A stretch of DNA of 6,098 nucleotides from Gammaproteobacteria bacterium. Its GTDB lineage: Bacteria; Pseudomonadota; Gammaproteobacteria; UBA9214. The notes under the pieces are model-generated. The model saw only the letters and a program-made list of their open reading frames with translations. It did no database searches and was not told the origin of the DNA. This document shows positions 1 through 5,137 of the stretch, piece after piece. A program made the position numbers and the translations under genes. Every line of letters starts with the position of its first letter. The stretch's first letter is position 1. The DNA lies in contig JAOTTU010000112.1 of assembly GCA_029864225.1 (NCBI GenBank), positions 1 through 6,098 on the forward strand, given 5' to 3'.

Positions 1-5
1 CCGTC

Positions 6-1943
6 TTAACGACAAAGCATTTTTCTGGCTTGCCAGTTGCAGCCTGCAGTCTCGCAAGCTAGCTGATGCGTGAAATCAGTACAAGTTACATCGCACACCG
101 GATCGCCGCTACAATCATTATCAGCGCAGTCGATAACACCGTCACAATCATTATCGATACCGTCGCCGCACAGATCGACCTCATCCGGCGATGTCGGCGT
201 GCAGGCAACCACATCAACGCACATGCCGTTGTTCTTGCCGCCCTGCCATTCACAGCCGGTGGTATTTCTGCAGGTGTTTCTGTTCATGATGTCCGAGCAG
301 GTGCCTGTTTGCTGGCAATCCGGATCGTCGCCATCGGTCAGGCCGTCACAGTCATTATCCAGGCCGTCATTGCAGGTCATCTCCATGGTCTCTTCCCCTG
401 GTGTGGGTGTGCAGCCCGTGCCACCGCATGCGTAGAGGATCTGCTTGCCCGGGGGCAGGGTCGGCGCCTGGAATCCGCCAAGTGCTGCATCTGCCCATCC
501 CATGGCCCCGTTGTCCTCATGCTGCAGGATGTGGCAGTGCATGATGGTCCGGCCGTCATAGGCGGTCGTGGTCTGGGGATTCGTGTCAAATCGCACATCG
601 CAGCTTCCCGAGATGGTGTCGTAGTATTCACCATCCTCGAAATCGCCGCCATTGCAGATGCCCTGCACCTGCTGGTGATAGACGTGGAGGTGGAAGGGAT
701 GATTGTTCGCACTGACAGCCCATTCCTGTATCCCCGGCAACAGATCGAAGATGGGGACATCTTCATCATAGGACTGATTGTAGAGGCTGCGGGCGCCCAC
801 CTGGATGGAGTCCGTGAAATCCACTGGCTGTCCGCGCAGGTCCCGCAGGTAACTCGGCCGCTGTGCCTGCCACGTGATGCCTCTCGCTCCATCAGAAAAG
901 GGTCCCGCTTCCAGATCGGCAGGCAGATTGGTATCGGCATAAATATTGGCCACGACCGTGTTACCGACTTTAATGGTCGAGTCCGCGCTGCAGCGCACCG
1001 CCAGGTCCGCACGGGAGGCGCCGGTGAGGCTGATGGTGTTATTCACGAGGGGCATCGGCGCCGTGGTTCTCCAGACACCATCACGGGCCATGAGCACGGC
1101 CTCGCACTCGGGACCGATGACCAGGTTCTTCATCTTGGCATCCGGGTCGGCAAGCAGCACGCGCCAGTGCTGCCATTCATTGACCGGGGTACAGAAGTTT
1201 CCCTGCACCTTGCCGTTGACGGTCCAGCCTGATGAGAAGGTACCCGAGATCAGCGTATCGCCGCCATTGCCGGCAACCACACCCGGCTCAAGGAACCCGA
1301 TAGCCAGCAGACGCTCGTTCATGTCTGCAACACCCTCCGGTATTCCATCCCCGGCGTCGTCGACAATCAGCATGCCCAGGGCACCGCCGGCGACCTGCAG
1401 CCAGGTCGAGCCGTGGTGATGGGGGTGATACCAGTTGGTGCCGCCCATGTGATCCGGGCCGAGTTCATAGACATAGTCGCCGCAGTAACCACCCTGGATG
1501 ATACGTGTCACATCATCGCCCGGTGTCTCACCGGAAATATGCAGGCCATGGGTATGAATATTGGAGATGTTCGGGTCTTTAAGTGTATTGTGCTCCGGAC
1601 TCGGTTCCTCAAAAGGAAGGGAGTTCTTAAAGGTCAGTACGTAGGTCTCTCCCGGTGACATGTACATGGTCGGTCCAGGAATACTGAATTCCCCCCCTTC
1701 CCCATCCTGGCGGAAGGCGCGGGTGGTCAGGGTCTCGCCGCCAATGTCAACGGTTGCCTCACCGATTTCGAGGGTACCTTCGAAGTAGCCCTGATTCCTG
1801 CTGCTCCACTGGAACTTCGGAGGATCCTCGATGACGTTGGTACTCGGACATACGCTCGCTGTGGCGCTGCTCGAAAATGTAAACATAAAGACGAACGCTG
1901 TGAGTGCTACTGGCACAGTTGGAATTAATATTCTCTGATTCAT
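6..1943 (-). CDS. Secreted multicopper oxidase with duplicated MopE-type/PSI-like Cys-rich tail
   Basis: A 645-residue laccase/CueO-type multicopper oxidase, which would oxidise a substrate at the type 1 copper and reduce O2 at the trinuclear cluster. A Sec-type signal peptide is visible (hydrophobic residues about 5-23, probable cleavage after ATA at 27-29). Copper motifs: HTHG (His130, His132), WYHPHHHG (His173, His175), HPFHLH (His415, 418, 420) and HCHILQHEDNGAM (His469, Cys470, His471, His475), so all ten His and the T1 Cys are present. At the position equivalent to the axial Met of CueO and ascorbate oxidase there is Ala480, followed by Met481. After about residue 490 comes a 17-Cys tail: MopE-type motifs with DNDCDG at 524-543 and 592-611, each followed by a C..C..GC.W..C microdomain (549-575, 621-644). 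The ATG has a GGGGG ribosome site 6 nt upstream. The substrate is unknown: phenols, Cu(I), Mn(II) or others are possible. The family is certain; the role is not. Confidence 0.96.
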   Translation of the reverse strand: MNQRILIPTVPVALTAFVFMFTFSSSATASVCPSTNVIEDPPKFQWSSRNQGYFEGTLEIGEATVDIGGETLTTRAFRQDGEGGEFSIPGPTMYMSPGETYVLTFKNSLPFEEPSPEHNTLKDPNISNIHTHGLHISGETPGDDVTRIIQGGYCGDYVYELGPDHMGGTNWYHPHHHGSTWLQVAGGALGMLIVDDAGDGIPEGVADMNERLLAIGFLEPGVVAGNGGDTLISGTFSSGWTVNGKVQGNFCTPVNEWQHWRVLLADPDAKMKNLVIGPECEAVLMARDGVWRTTAPMPLVNNTISLTGASRADLAVRCSADSTIKVGNTVVANIYADTNLPADLEAGPFSDGARGITWQAQRPSYLRDLRGQPVDFTDSIQVGARSLYNQSYDEDVPIFDLLPGIQEWAVSANNHPFHLHVYHQQVQGICNGGDFEDGEYYDTISGSCDVRFDTNPQTTTAYDGRTIMHCHILQHEDNGAMGWADAALGGFQAPTLPPGKQILYACGGTGCTPTPGEETMEMTCNDGLDNDCDGLTDGDDPDCQQTGTCSDIMNRNTCRNTTGCEWQGGKNNGMCVDVVACTPTSPDEVDLCGDGIDNDCDGVIDCADNDCSGDPVCDVTCTDFTHQLACETAGCNWQARKMLCR

Positions 1944-2027
1944 GATTTGCCCCCGTTATATTGTTTGCAGGCTCTTAGTCACGTAAGAATCATTGCCTTA
2001 ACGGCAAAACATGGCATGCTAAATTAG

Positions 2028-2050
2028 CCATTGAATACTAATATAATAAT
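2028..2050 (-). promoter_or_regulatory. Candidate promoter core for the oxidase gene
   Basis: If the palindrome at 2061-2078 is a class II activator site centred at -41.5, transcription would start near 2028. The -10 hexamer would then be TAGTAT (minus strand, 2035-2040, 4 of 6 to consensus). A better match, TATATT (minus strand, 2040-2045, 5 of 6), lies 5 bases further from the gene and would place the activator at about -36. The TTGACA inside the palindrome is 25 bases from TATATT, too far for an ordinary sigma-70 -35/-10 pair, which favours activator dependence. This is inference from spacing only. Confidence 0.3.
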
Positions 2051-2060
2051 GGCCTTGCAA

Positions 2061-2078
2061 TGTTGACATATGTCAACA
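2061..2078. promoter_or_regulatory. 18-bp perfect palindrome, FNR/FixK-type operator candidate
   Basis: The sequence TGTTGACATATGTCAACA is a perfect palindrome centred 126 bases upstream of the oxidase ATG. Its core TTGAC-ATAT-GTCAA matches the half-site and 4-base spacing of CRP/FNR-superfamily boxes (FNR TTGAT-N4-ATCAA; FixK-type TTGAC half-sites). Regulation by oxygen, NO or redox state would suit an O2-consuming oxidase. No regulator gene is in the window, and an unrelated dimeric repressor cannot be excluded. Confidence 0.6.
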
Positions 2079-2165
2079 AAGGCAAACATACAACCAAGAG
2101 ATTGTTAGTTGATCAGCCAGAGCGGCATCCAGCCTGTTTCCGCCCAGTTGAATAAGAAATGACTA

Positions 2166-2185
2166 AACGACCGGAATGGGTCGTT
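2166..2185 (-). terminator. Hairpin, possible weak terminator after the lipoprotein gene
   Basis: AACGACC and GGTCGTT form a perfect 7-bp stem around a 6-base loop, about 190 bases beyond the lipoprotein stop codon. In the minus direction it is followed by a mixed T-rich stretch (TAGTCATTTCTTATT) rather than a clean U-tract. It could be a weak intrinsic terminator, an mRNA 3'-end stabiliser, or a chance hairpin. Confidence 0.3.
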
Positions 2186-2373
2186 CCAGGAATTACACCG
2201 ATCAATAATATTCGCACCTGTTAAACGATCACACCCGGCCAGACCCAGTCATTCGCCAGAGATCAGCGGAGGGCTGCTTATAGATACAGGACATTCAGAA
2301 GCAGTGGTGAACTGTATGCAATATTCAGCGCTGCCAAAACGCCGGGCCAGCGTGACCGCAATGGTGGATCGCT

Positions 2374-3654
2374 TTATCGATCGATGAGCACTGCGGGGCG
2401 GAATGTCCCTGGCGCCTGCATATTCTGGAATAGAACAGCAGCACCATCGTCCGCCATTGCGATATCGTTCAACCCGTCGGCATTCAGATCTCCGATCGCC
2501 AGTGCCAGTGGCTGAGTGATGCCAGCGATATTTACTGCGCCAATGAATGCACCAGGGACGGCGCCCTGAAACAGTATCGACAGACTGCCTGTATCGTTCA
2601 GATGCCCGGCATTAGCAACCGCCAGGTCCGGCAGCCCGTCGTCATTAAGATCACCGACCGCCACATCCTGGGAGCGTGCTCCAGTCGTATAGAATACAGC
2701 AGCCAAAAACTGTCCCCGCGCCGCTGCATTGTGGTCCTGGATAAGGACTGCAACGCTGGCAGTATCCGGATCGGACGGCGTTCCCAGATTGGCTATGACA
2801 ATGTCGAGTTTCGCATCGCCGTCCAGGTCGGTGAGTTCGACGTCAAACGGCTGGTTACCCGCGGGGTAGGTGGTCATCCCGGAATAGGTACCTGGCTGAG
2901 CCGGCGCATTATCCTGAAAAAAGACCAGAACTGCTCCGTTTGTCGTATCCGCTGCGACAAGGTCGATCCGCCCATCACCGTCAATGTCGCCAGCGGCGAC
3001 TGACGGTATGTAACTGTTGGTGTTAATAGTGCCCCCGTCAGTGAAGCTGCCCGGGTTGCCAGGAGTATTCAATAGCAACGCCAGATACCATCCTGTCGTG
3101 ACAATATCGTCAACGCTGTCGCCATTGATGTCCGCAAGCACGATTCCATCCGGATGCGTCGCAATAGCGAGGTTAGTGACCGGTAAATAAGCACCGGTGA
3201 CGGCCGGCGACTGTTCAAGCAACGAGAGGCTGTTATCGTTGTAGTTTGTGGTCAGGAGATCGATGCGTCCGTCACTGTTCAGGTCTGCTGCTGCGACGAA
3301 CTGGGGGTCCGCGCCGACCTGGTAATCCACACCGTTTTCGAACATGCCCGGTGTCACGGCTTGTTGCAAGGAAACGGTGACGTGACCCGGGTGAGGCGGT
3401 CTGTCGTCGATGAAGATATTCGATGTGACCAGGTCTGGCTTTGTGTCGCCGTTCAGGTCGGCAATCGCGATGCCGGTAAACAGGGTGAATGCCGGTATCA
3501 CGTCACCACCACCACCGCCGCCGCAGCCTACGATGAGCACCCCGGCAATCCCTACAGTGAGTTGACGTAATATCAGACGAAAAATATCGTTCTCAAGGCG
3601 GCTTGCATAGTGCACGCCACCACTGATACAACCTGACGTGTCGATGCTGTTCAT
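2374..3654 (-). CDS. FG-GAP/VCBS-repeat lipoprotein, predicted seven-bladed beta-propeller
   Basis: A 426-residue protein with seven calcium-loop repeats of the form D-[LI]-[ND]-x-D-x-x-x-D-[LI]-x, beginning at residues 66, 124, 175, 223, 276, 335 and 389 (spacing 48-59). Examples are DLNGDTKPDLV and DIDGDGRIDLV. Seven evenly spaced FG-GAP/VCBS units are what a closed integrin-alpha-like propeller needs, so the repeat domain looks complete. The N-terminus is a lipoprotein signal: Arg19, Arg26 and Arg30, a hydrophobic stretch at about 32-43, then lipobox IVGC with Cys44 and a run of six glycines as linker. The pre-Cys region of 43 residues is longer than usual, but the ATG is supported by AGAGG 6 nt upstream. 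The protein is probably anchored at the outer membrane and binds Ca2+. Such propellers mediate adhesion or protein contacts; no enzyme motif is seen. It lies upstream of the oxidase on the same strand, 430 bases away, so joint function is only suggested. Confidence 0.92.
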   Translation of the reverse strand: MNSIDTSGCISGGVHYASRLENDIFRLILRQLTVGIAGVLIVGCGGGGGGDVIPAFTLFTGIAIADLNGDTKPDLVTSNIFIDDRPPHPGHVTVSLQQAVTPGMFENGVDYQVGADPQFVAAADLNSDGRIDLLTTNYNDNSLSLLEQSPAVTGAYLPVTNLAIATHPDGIVLADINGDSVDDIVTTGWYLALLLNTPGNPGSFTDGGTINTNSYIPSVAAGDIDGDGRIDLVAADTTNGAVLVFFQDNAPAQPGTYSGMTTYPAGNQPFDVELTDLDGDAKLDIVIANLGTPSDPDTASVAVLIQDHNAAARGQFLAAVFYTTGARSQDVAVGDLNDDGLPDLAVANAGHLNDTGSLSILFQGAVPGAFIGAVNIAGITQPLALAIGDLNADGLNDIAMADDGAAVLFQNMQAPGTFRPAVLIDR

Positions 3655-4097
3655 TTGTAACCTCTAATATCAGGCCTGTGATACCTTGAGAGCAGCATAT
3701 GCTATCCCTGATGGACAGGTACTGATCCCGGTCAACTGCAAGATATATTATGTTGGAATTTCACACAGAAGGGTTCACACGCGCCGGGGCGCAGCAGGCG
3801 TCGGGAGCCGAACCTGCGCAGCTTGGTCCAGTTACGCTAGAGAACGGTCGGACATTACAGTTCCAACGACACAGAAGATGCTGATGATCCGGGATTATTG
3901 GTCGGCGACCATCGGCCAGAACTCGAATTCGGTCGTTCGATACATCCTCCCTAACCGTCCGTTCAGGGTCGGAGCCGGTCATCTGACTAAATTACTAAGG
4001 TATTCCCCCTGGAACTTCCTATTCCGGCCGATAGTGTTGAAAAACCTGCTGTTTGAGTGGCGATACTGGCTGTTGCAGGCAAATAATTACGAGAATT
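3655..4097. other. Noncoding gap upstream of the lipoprotein gene
   Basis: Apart from the ribosome site at its left edge, I see no gene here that I can support. The open frames present give low-complexity, Arg-rich peptides without signal, repeats or ribosome sites. A CATAAT -10-like hexamer on the minus strand (3747-3752) has no matching -35. A 10-bp palindrome AGCATATGCT lies at 3694-3703. The stretch about 4025-4075 (including GTGTTGAAAAAC at 4034-4045) resembles, from memory only, noncoding debris next to insertion sequences. No transposase fragment or terminal repeats were found. Confidence 0.5.
3661..3665 (-). promoter_or_regulatory. Ribosome binding site fixing the lipoprotein start
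   Basis: On the minus strand AGAGG(T) lies 6 bases before the ATG at 3652-3654. It decides the start in favour of the long N-terminus: the nearest in-frame alternative, GTG at codon 14, has no comparable site. Confidence 0.65.
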
Positions 4098-4244
4098 TCA
4101 GTCCCCTCCATCGTCACCATTCCGGCCGTATCCGGAACCGTTTAACGTCCTGTTTATCCGTCGTCGGCGATAAAAGAGTACGGCGATTAATACCAATACC
4201 CATGGTGTAATGAGGAACAGGATGAAGAGGATTTCGCTGTGCAT
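4098..4244 (-). CDS. Small single-pass membrane protein (48 aa), unknown function
   Basis: A 48-codon frame starting MHSEILFILF. Residues 5-25 are almost wholly hydrophobic, long enough for one membrane span with a Pro-Trp near the middle. They are followed at once by RRRRINR, a strong positive-inside stop-transfer signal, and then a short polar Gly/Asp-rich tail ending GDDGGD. The predicted topology is N-terminus outside, C-terminus in the cytoplasm. The ATG is the first possible start, since an in-frame TAA lies 12 bases upstream. A GAGGT (minus strand, 4256-4260) is 11 bases upstream, somewhat far for an ideal ribosome site. I do not recognise the family. The organised hydrophobic-then-basic pattern makes a chance frame less likely, but short frames need comparative support. 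It lies about 440 bases upstream of the lipoprotein gene on the same strand. Confidence 0.5.
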   Translation of the reverse strand: MHSEILFILFLITPWVLVLIAVLFYRRRRINRTLNGSGYGRNGDDGGD

Positions 4245-4574
4245 GGCAGAAGTTTACCTCAAACGGCATCCATTGACCGTATTCGGAAGCAGCCTACTAT
4301 TTGATATATAATTTACCGAATGGCCAACACTGATATCACATCAGTCCTTTGGGGACCGTATCATTAATTCTAGCGAGAGGATGTTTCATAATAGTTCTTT
4401 CCCATTTATGGATATTATCTCACGCGGGCCGGTCCCAACACCGAACCAGCCAAATCGGCGTTTGAGACAAATCGGAATATTCGGGAGATATCACGGGAAG
4501 CTGTTCGGTTCAGGGGGCTGAATCAGCCCGCGTATCCCGCACAAGCAGCTGAATTCTTGTGAGATTGGTTCTTT
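4245..4574. other. Lower-GC noncoding gap with one perfect inverted repeat
   Basis: No gene is supported. Minus-strand frames here reach only 11-17 codons. GGGCTGA-a-TCAGCCC at 4515-4529 is a perfect inverted repeat with a single central base, which could be a dimeric protein-binding site or a small hairpin without a T-run. An AT-rich patch around 4301-4318 could supply a -10 for the small membrane protein gene, but no convincing -35 is seen. Confidence 0.5.
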
Positions 4575-4670
4575 CCTGCAGAGACGCAGGACAGAGACCA
4601 GACCGCATGGCGGAGAGGGAGGCCGCTCCCGCACATCCCTGTGCTTCACAGCACCTGCACATCCTTGTGC
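4575..4670. repeat. Run of six small hairpins, REP-like intergenic element
   Basis: Six short inverted repeats follow one another: CCTGC-agagac-GCAGG (4575-4590), CCGC-atg-GCGG (4603-4613), GGGAG-gccg-CTCCC (4617-4630), GCACA-tccc-TGTGC (4631-4644), GTGCT-tcac-AGCAC (4641-4654, overlapping the previous one) and GCACA-tcct-TGTGC (4657-4670). The fourth and sixth are near-identical copies 26 bases apart. Read on the minus strand their loops are GGGA and AGGA. Strings of GC-rich hairpins between genes are typical of REP/BIME-type dispersed elements; a structured RNA is the alternative. Confidence 0.55.
4608..4622. repeat. Second copy of the tRNA-Ser 3' end, possible att-site remnant
   Basis: TGGCGGAGAGGGAGG is identical over 15 bases to 4784-4798, the reverse complement of the last 15 bases of tRNA-Ser(GGA) including CCA. 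The copy is in direct orientation, 176 bases beyond the tRNA 3' end. Tyrosine-recombinase elements that insert into a tRNA 3' end leave such a repeat downstream. The first 12 bases also match the tRNA-Ser(CGA) end at 4938-4949. No integrase gene is visible in the window. Confidence 0.5.
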
Positions 4671-4714
4671 ATTGGGATTATTACTCGCTACGCTTGTCGA
4701 ACCCGCTAATTGAT

Positions 4715-4732
4715 TATCGAGGGTTCAAATCC
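4715..4732 (+). repeat. Inverted, decayed copy of the tRNA-Ser T-arm
   Basis: TATCGAGGGTTCAAATCC matches the sense strand of the tRNA-Ser(GGA) T-arm (4798-4815, minus strand) at 17 of 18 bases, but lies in inverted orientation. The 3' side of the T-stem reads CCACC instead of CCCTC, so two of its five pairs are lost. No acceptor stem, anticodon arm or CCA could be found around it, so it is not a working tRNA gene. Confidence 0.55.
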
Positions 4733-4743
4733 ACCTTGTTATA

Positions 4744-4784
4744 AACAATAGAAAAGGGGCCGCGAGGGCCCCTTTTCTATTGTT
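4744..4784. terminator. Perfect 18-bp bidirectional intrinsic terminator
   Basis: Bases 4744-4761 and 4767-4784 are perfect reverse complements (AACAATAGAAAAGGGGCC in the left arm) around the 5-base loop GCGAG. The GC-rich GGGGCC/GGCCCC part is flanked by an A-run on one side and a T-run on the other, so it works as a rho-independent terminator in both directions. It ends the tRNA-Ser transcript: its last base is the terminal A of the tRNA-Ser(GGA) CCA end. It would also stop plus-strand transcription. Confidence 0.95.
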
Positions 4785-4873
4785 GGCGGAGAGGGAGGGA
4801 TTCGAACCCTCGATACGGGTTAACGTATACACACTTTCCAGGCGTGCTCCTTCAACCACTCGGACACCTCTCC
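4784..4873 (-). tRNA. tRNA-Ser (anticodon GGA)
   Basis: A 90-nt class II tRNA with encoded CCA. The acceptor stem GGAGAGG pairs with CCTCTCC, with discriminator G. The anticodon arm is CACGC-CTGGAAA-GTGTG, giving GGA, which reads UCC and UCU. The long variable arm typical of tRNA-Ser is present (ATACG/CGTAT stem). The T-arm is GAGGG-TTCGAAT-CCCTC. It is the second gene of a two-tRNA transcript and abuts the terminator. An antisense frame across it gives a peptide beginning AEREGFEPS, a familiar false protein call over tRNA-Ser genes. Confidence 0.98.
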
Positions 4874-4937
4874 GGATCGATCAAGCGCGCAAGGGTAAAC
4901 CAGAACCCGCGGCTGTTCAAATACCGGTTGCTATAGA

Positions 4938-5030
4938 TGGCGGAGAGGGTGGGATTCGAACCCACGTAGGGCGGTAAAGCCCTCAACCGATTTCGAGTCG
5001 GTGCCGTTATGACCGCTTCGGTACCTCTCC
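4938..5030 (-). tRNA. tRNA-Ser (anticodon CGA)
   Basis: A 93-nt class II tRNA with encoded CCA. The acceptor stem GGAGAGG/CCTCTCC is identical to that of the neighbouring tRNA-Ser. The anticodon arm is ACCGA-CTCGAAA-TCGGT, giving CGA, which reads UCG. The long variable arm has an AGGGC/GCCCT stem and the T-arm is GTGGG-TTCGAAT-CCCAC. It is first in the transcript, 64 bases before tRNA-Ser(GGA), with no terminator in the spacer, so the pair is probably cotranscribed. Confidence 0.98.
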
Positions 5031-5137
5031 AGTCTTTCCAAATTATCTACTGGTCTTCTGAATCTATCTGCCGGTACAGTATGATAACCTCCCAGCTACC
5101 ATGGAAACCAAGATGGTTCAGGCCTGAAAAAACTCTC
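5031..5137. promoter_or_regulatory. Divergent promoter region for the tRNA-Ser pair and mltF
   Basis: The tRNA pair and mltF diverge from this 107-base gap, so it must hold or adjoin both promoters. For the tRNAs, GATAAT on the minus strand (5042-5047, 5 of 6 to TATAAT) would start transcription just before the tRNA 5' end. For mltF, TATGAT on the plus strand (5080-5085, 5 of 6) would give a leader of about 45 bases. Neither has a convincing -35 hexamer, so the exact sites are tentative. Confidence 0.35.

Larger units (their letters stand above)
1944..2373. other. Noncoding gap between propeller lipoprotein and oxidase genes
   Basis: No credible reading frame was found on either strand in these 430 bases. 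The half next to the oxidase is AT-rich and holds the FNR-like palindrome plus two small inverted repeats: TTGCC-ttaac-GGCAA at 1993-2007 and GCTAA-a-TTAGC at 2018-2028. Both small repeats lie in the probable 5' leader of the oxidase mRNA. The half next to the lipoprotein gene is closer to average composition and holds one clear hairpin at 2166-2185. The length of the gap and the operator argue that the oxidase has its own promoter. Confidence 0.7.

Noticed and set aside
66..1232. Plus-strand 388-aa frame opposite the oxidase gene
   Set aside because: It is a long antisense shadow of a high-confidence multicopper oxidase, with no domain or signal of its own.
2367..2382. GATCG-ctttat-CGATC hairpin over the lipoprotein stop codon
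   Set aside because: It is short, moderate in stability and without a T-run; probably chance in a GATC-rich spot.
4021..4097. Possible insertion-sequence end (GTGTTGAAAAAC and flanks)
   Set aside because: The resemblance is from memory only; no terminal inverted repeats, target duplication or transposase fragment was found.
3686..4210. Plus-strand 174-aa frame
   Set aside because: It has no ribosome site, irregular composition, no motif, and overlaps the small membrane protein gene on the other strand; probably chance.
4559..4744. Plus-strand 61-aa frame across the hairpin run
   Set aside because: Its sequence is set by the hairpins and the T-arm copy, and it stops at the terminator; no coding signal.
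4681..4745. Possible plus-strand tRNA ending in a GGTTCAAATCC T-loop
   Set aside because: The T-stem has two mismatches, and no acceptor, D or anticodon arm or CCA end could be folded around it; kept only as a decayed repeat.
4780..4977. Plus-strand 65-aa frame beginning MLAEREGFEPS, running over the first tRNA and into the second
   Set aside because: It is the antisense of tRNA-Ser; GFEPS...RRAPSTTRTPL is a well-known false protein from such loci.
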